The notes under the pieces were generated by a model, which did no database searches, was not told where the DNA came from, and saw only the letters and a list, made by a program, of their open reading frames with translations. Below, piece after piece: positions 59,851-64,000 of a stretch of DNA of 64,000 bases. Within the stretch, counting starts at the first letter, position 1. Every line of letters starts with the position of its first letter. Position numbers and translations under genes: made by a program. Source of the stretch: Monosporascus cannonballus (lineage: Eukaryota; Ascomycota; Sordariomycetes; Xylariales); contig QJNS01000081.1 in assembly GCA_004154925.1 (NCBI GenBank), positions 154,214-218,213 on the forward strand, read 5' to 3'.

Positions 59851-61712
59851 ACGTAATCTACAAGCGAAGCGCCTATACAAGCGAAGCGCCCATTTTAACC
59901 ACCCTATTGCATATATTCAATTCTTAATAGTAATATTATACTTAAATCAATTAAAACTATTCGGAATGATTTTTATTAAACGTATCTATTATTTCCTAAC
60001 AAATACGCGTATTATATCCGGGCTTACCGCAAACGCCATTACACCGTTCCTTTCTTACAACCCTTTTACGACAATTACCTTCCGCCATTATTTCCTGTAT
60101 TAATTTGCTATTACCTTTTTTCTCGGCCCGAAAAACTTCCCCTTCCTAAAAAGTAAATAATCCTTTTTCTTAAAGGCGTTTATTTTTGGTTTTTCGGCGC
60201 TTATTAAGAATATAATTAATTTCGCAAAAGTAACCGACCTTATAATAAAAAAAACGACCTTATATAATAAATAATTTATACCTTTAACCAAATAATTTAC
60301 CGTTTCGATTATAATTATCGGCGAACTACCTTAATAATTTATAATTTTATTTTTTAAATAATTAACTTGCGAAATTACTTTTTCGAAAATCTTAAGTATT
60401 TTATATTCGAAATAAAAAGGTAAAAATAAGGGAGAAACGGTCGGTATTCGAAAAGGTTATCGGATATTTTATTACGAAATAACATATTCGGGATTTAATA
60501 AAATAAGGCTAATATCGCGGAAACCGGCCTTAATATTTTCGGGGGTTATAAACGTTTTAAATATTTCGTAAAAGCCGATAAAAAAATCTTCCTTAATAAC
60601 GTACGTATTATAACGCCTTATAAGGTTTTCGATATAACGACCGTAAACCCGTTTTAACAGAAAAAAACATATTATATCAAAAGGCTAAAACTTATAAAAA
60701 AATAAGAAAATATATAAAACATAATAATATCATATTTTTTGCAATATTTTTCAAATTCTATCGAATAATAACTTTCGTAACCGTTAAGAATAAAGAAACG
60801 TTTAATACCTTTTATACGCGCTTTAATATATTCGTCGAAATATTTAACCTAATCCAAACCTAAAGCGTTTATCGTCCAGCCGTTATTACTTACGGCAATT
60901 TTCTAATTACGTAATATGGAACTGTTACGGTATTAAAAAACAAGGTAATTTTTACCCGTTACGATAATATACGGAAAAAGGGCCTAACTTTAAAAACCGA
61001 CGGCTTAAATAACCGTAACCCATTCTTTTTTGCTTTACTGAGCCTACCTAGGCCTCCTACGCCTTTCGGCATTTATAATTACCATGCCCGACGCCGTTAT
61101 TAACCCTATCAAAAAGTCAGTCTTATCGAAATTATATATATCCTTTTTCGAAATACCGTATTTCGCAATTATATTACGTACGAATTCGAACTATTTATAA
61201 AATACTTTTAGATCCTTATATATAACTTTTTCGTAATCGATTTTTCGATTTAAACGCGTTTTCAACTTATTTTGCCGTTTAACGAAATTCGACGTACAGT
61301 TAACGCCAACGCGTCCCACGTCGCGTTTACGTAAAAATATATTGGCCATATCTTCAACATTTTTAAATCGGGGAAAAAACGTTCGCAAATCGAAATCGAA
61401 AATATATTCGACAATAATTTGCTTTTCGAAATCGGTTAATTTTCGCAAATTAAGCGGTATATCGCGTTATACAGGTTTACTTTAAATTCATTCGCAAAAA
61501 ATTATTTTCGGAACAATATATATAGTTGCAAGCTTTTAATAACTAATACAAAAACCGCGTTTTTTGGCCTAAATAACAAGGTTTAATCGTGTTTTTTTTT
61601 CAAAGCCCAAACATATTATTATGTTGAAAAATATATAAGTAAAGTAAGGTAATTAAAAAGTTAAATCTGGGTAGGCATTTCGCTTATATGGGCGCTTCGC
61701 TTATAGATTACG
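59851..61712 (-). mobile_element. RIP-mutated Fot1/pogo-like DNA transposon
   Basis: Ends are inverted repeats: ACGTAATCTACAAGCGAAGC at 59,851 on, and the reverse complement of ACGTAATCTATAAGCGAAGC ending at 61,712; the motif AAGCGAAGCGCC occurs twice at the left end. Length of about 1.86 kb is normal for Fot1-type elements. On the minus strand, 61,448-61,191 reads KLTDFEKQIIVEYIFDFDLR, then DVEDMANIFLRKRD and GRVGVNCTSNFVKRQ, the CENP-B-type helix-turn-helix region of pogo/Fot1 transposases. Further down the same strand are remnants of the DDE domain (a HESH-like NGYES segment near 60,765 and an RYNTYV segment near 60,610), broken by stops. TA target duplication is likely but ambiguous because the flanks are palindromic. 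Confidence 0.82.
61191..61448 (-). pseudogene. Fot1/pogo transposase N-terminal relic
   Basis: Longest surviving frame of the transposon: 85 codons with the DNA-binding region DVEDMANIFLRKRD...VGVNCTSNFVKRQNKLKTR. A TAA ends it before the catalytic domain. Cys and Asn replacements in the usually conserved KNWASNF stretch fit RIP transitions. Not functional. Confidence 0.75.
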
Positions 61713-64000
61713 TTATTATTTATGTTTTATATTAAAATATAATAATAAAATTATTAATATAAATAATATAAATTATTAAATATTAAATTTTAAAAACCGC
61801 CAAAAATATATTTTTTATATTATAAATTTAACCGGCACATATTTTTTAAAAATCATATAATTTAAGCCGTTAATTATTTTCGGAAATTTATAATTTATAA
61901 TACTTTTATAGTTTTATTAAAAAAATATAAAACCGTAATATATCTTATAATATATATTATATAAATATTATTTTTATAATCTTAAATAAAAAAAGATTCG
62001 TAATTATATATAATTAATTACCGAATAAATAATTTTACATAAAAATTAGATTTTTAAATATTGTAATATATTTAATCTTGATATTAAAAATTTTAGCGGT
62101 TATTTAAAATATCTGATTATTATTATATTTATATAAATTTTTAATATAAAGAAAATTTTAAAACTAATTAAGAAAAAAATAAAAGAATATTTAAAACCAA
62201 TTAAGAATTTAATTATGCCGATAAAAAACATAATAAGAGGAAAAAAATTAAATCCGGCCGTTAATTTTTATTAAAAAATTAAGAATTTTTAATTCGAAAA
62301 AAATAATCTTTAAAATTTTTAATAAAATAATAATAAAATATATAAACTATTTTAAAAAATATTAATTAGAACCGTATAATAATAAATAATAGTTTTAATT
62401 ATAGGGAAATAAAATTATAAAATATTATTAATAAAGATTTATTATAAATGCAGGATTTTAATTATTTCGAATTAATATTTAAAACAAACGGAAGTTAAAA
62501 TAATTATATTAATAATAAAAAATAATTTTCTTAATAATAACGAAAAATTATTTATATTATTTATTTATTCTTATAATTAAGTTTGTATTTTAATTATTTA
62601 ACCCGAATTAAAATATTTTAAAAATTAAAAAAATAAACATATTTTAAAAATTAATAAGATAAATTCGAAAAAGTTTTAAAAAATAAAATTTAAAAACTTT
62701 AAATTTAATATTATAAATTAAAGGTTATAAATTAAAAGGATAATTTCTTAATACCCGTAATAAATTATAATTTAAATTACGTAATAAAAATTGATTATAT
62801 ATTAATTATGATATATAATTAATCCGGATTAAAACAAATTAATATTTTATATAAAATTTAAAAAAGTAAAAATTCATAAAAAATAATAAATTACTAATTT
62901 TAATTCATATTATATAAATATTTATAATTATTATGTTTTACGACCGTAACGTTATGCCAAAATTAAATACGTCTTTTGTTATTAATTTTAATTAAAATTA
63001 ATAAAATTTTGTTTTTATTTTTTTAATTTAATATGATAAATATTTTTTAATTTGTTATTAATAATATTATTCGATAAATATTATTTATTTTTAATATATA
63101 ATTTTTTTAATTGCTATAAAATTTATTATTTCTATTTTTTCCCGACATATTATTTATAATATTAAATTGTAAATTATTACGTTTTGGCGTTATCGGCAAT
63201 TCTGGTAACGGTATAAAAATTAACGAATTATATAAATATAAATACGGTAATAAAAACAAAATTAAAAAGTTAAGAATATTTAAAAACAATAAATTTTATA
63301 TTAATATTATAAATAAAAAAACAAAATAAGTTTTCAATTAGGATTATTTAATACGTTATAAATTATATATATAAATTTAAATATTATTATAATCGAAATT
63401 ACGATTTTAAATTACGAAAATATATAAATTATATATCGGTTTAATATTTAAATTATTGGGATTATTATTAAACCCTTAATTATTAATGTAAACCGAATAA
63501 TTATATACGGTATATTTTAATTAGTATAAAATATGATTTAAAATAATTTTATAATTTTTTCCGAGATTTATTAAATTTATAACGCAATAATAATCTATAA
63601 TTTACATAAATTAATTTATAATATAAAAATATAATAATATTATTTCCCGTTAAATAAATTCCGTTATTTGTAAAAAATTATTTATATTTTAAATAAAATC
63701 GAAAATATAACTTTCTTATTTATTATATATAATATAAAAAATAAGTAATATTTTAAATTGTTTTTATATTATTATTTATGAAAAATTAAGGATTACCGTA
63801 ATTAATTTAGTTATATTTTAAATTAAATATAAATTTTCAATTTCGTTTAATTTATTCGAAAATTTATTAAATAAATACTGTTTAAATTTAATAAAAATAA
63901 ATATTTATTTTGTTTTTTTATTACTAAACGGAAATAATTATGCAAAAAATAATGTGTTTATTTATTGTTGATATCAAATTCTTATTGTTTTTTAAATAAC

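Larger units (their letters stand above)
53900..64000 (-). repeat. Right arm of the giant inverted repeat (continues past window)
   Basis: Reverse complement of the left arm with heavier C-to-T and G-to-A change. It carries a Fot1/pogo-like transposon (59,851-61,712) absent from the left arm, which accounts for the roughly 1.75-kb shift in pairing: partner coordinates sum to about 106,780 inside the insertion and about 108,530 beyond it. The innermost 150 bases (53,900-54,050 against 52,735-52,884) are the best preserved, differing by about 15 transitions. The arm is still matching at the window end. Confidence 0.85.

Noticed and set aside
42371..64000. AT-rich half considered as mitochondrial or bacterial DNA
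   Set aside because: No mitochondrial genes or tRNAs are visible, CpG persists while CpA is depleted, and it carries a Fot1/pogo relic; nuclear RIP explains it.

Overview
The window is nuclear DNA of a filamentous ascomycete (Pezizomycotina, probably Sordariomycetes). This rests on short GT-AG introns with CTAAC/CTGAC branch points, fungal-specific genes (PEX8, an Egh16/Gas1-like secreted protein, an NLR relic with a nucleoside-phosphorylase domain), and an abrupt split between a GC-balanced gene-bearing part (1 to about 42,230) and an AT-rich part (about 42,380 to 64,000). The AT-rich part has the signature of repeat-induced point mutation (RIP): CpA/TpG scarce, TpA abundant, no intact genes.

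Layout of the gene-bearing part. 1-4.6 kb: PEX8 (+) and a three-exon ZIP zinc transporter (-). 5.8-17 kb: an accessory, partly decaying block with a six-exon protein-kinase-like gene (-) that lacks the catalytic Asp, an inverted pair of SINE-like repeats, a CorA-like membrane protein (-), a broken PNP/NACHT/ankyrin NLR gene (+) and a frameshifted Ecm33-like membrane protein (+). 17.3 kb: assembly gap between poly-G and poly-C. 17.5-19.1 kb: four-exon Egh16/Gas1-like secreted protein (-) with a long tandem-repeat tail. 21.9-41 kb: a conserved block with the mitochondrial nuclease NUC1 (+), polyadenylation factor PFS2 (-), DGAT1-type acyltransferase (+, with a second poly-G/poly-C gap inside intron 1), U3 snoRNP protein RRP9 (-), a TPR/J-domain co-chaperone (+) and an MFS transporter (+). 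At 41.7-42.2 kb a frameshifted relic of an allantoate-permease-like MFS gene runs into a small inverted-repeat element exactly at the isochore border.

The AT-rich part is, by eye, one giant degenerate inverted repeat. The left arm (at least 44.5-52.88 kb) is the reverse complement of the right arm (53.90 kb to the window end), with a 1 kb single-copy loop between them. A RIP-mutated Fot1/pogo-like transposon (59.85-61.71 kb) sits only in the right arm. The loop is much less mutated than the arms, as expected if RIP recognised the duplicated arms.

The housekeeping genes do not form one pathway; they cover peroxisome import, zinc, mRNA 3' ends, rRNA processing, triacylglycerol synthesis and protein folding. 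All exon joins were worked out by hand from splice consensus and reading-frame continuity. No database search was run, so family names rest on recognised motifs.
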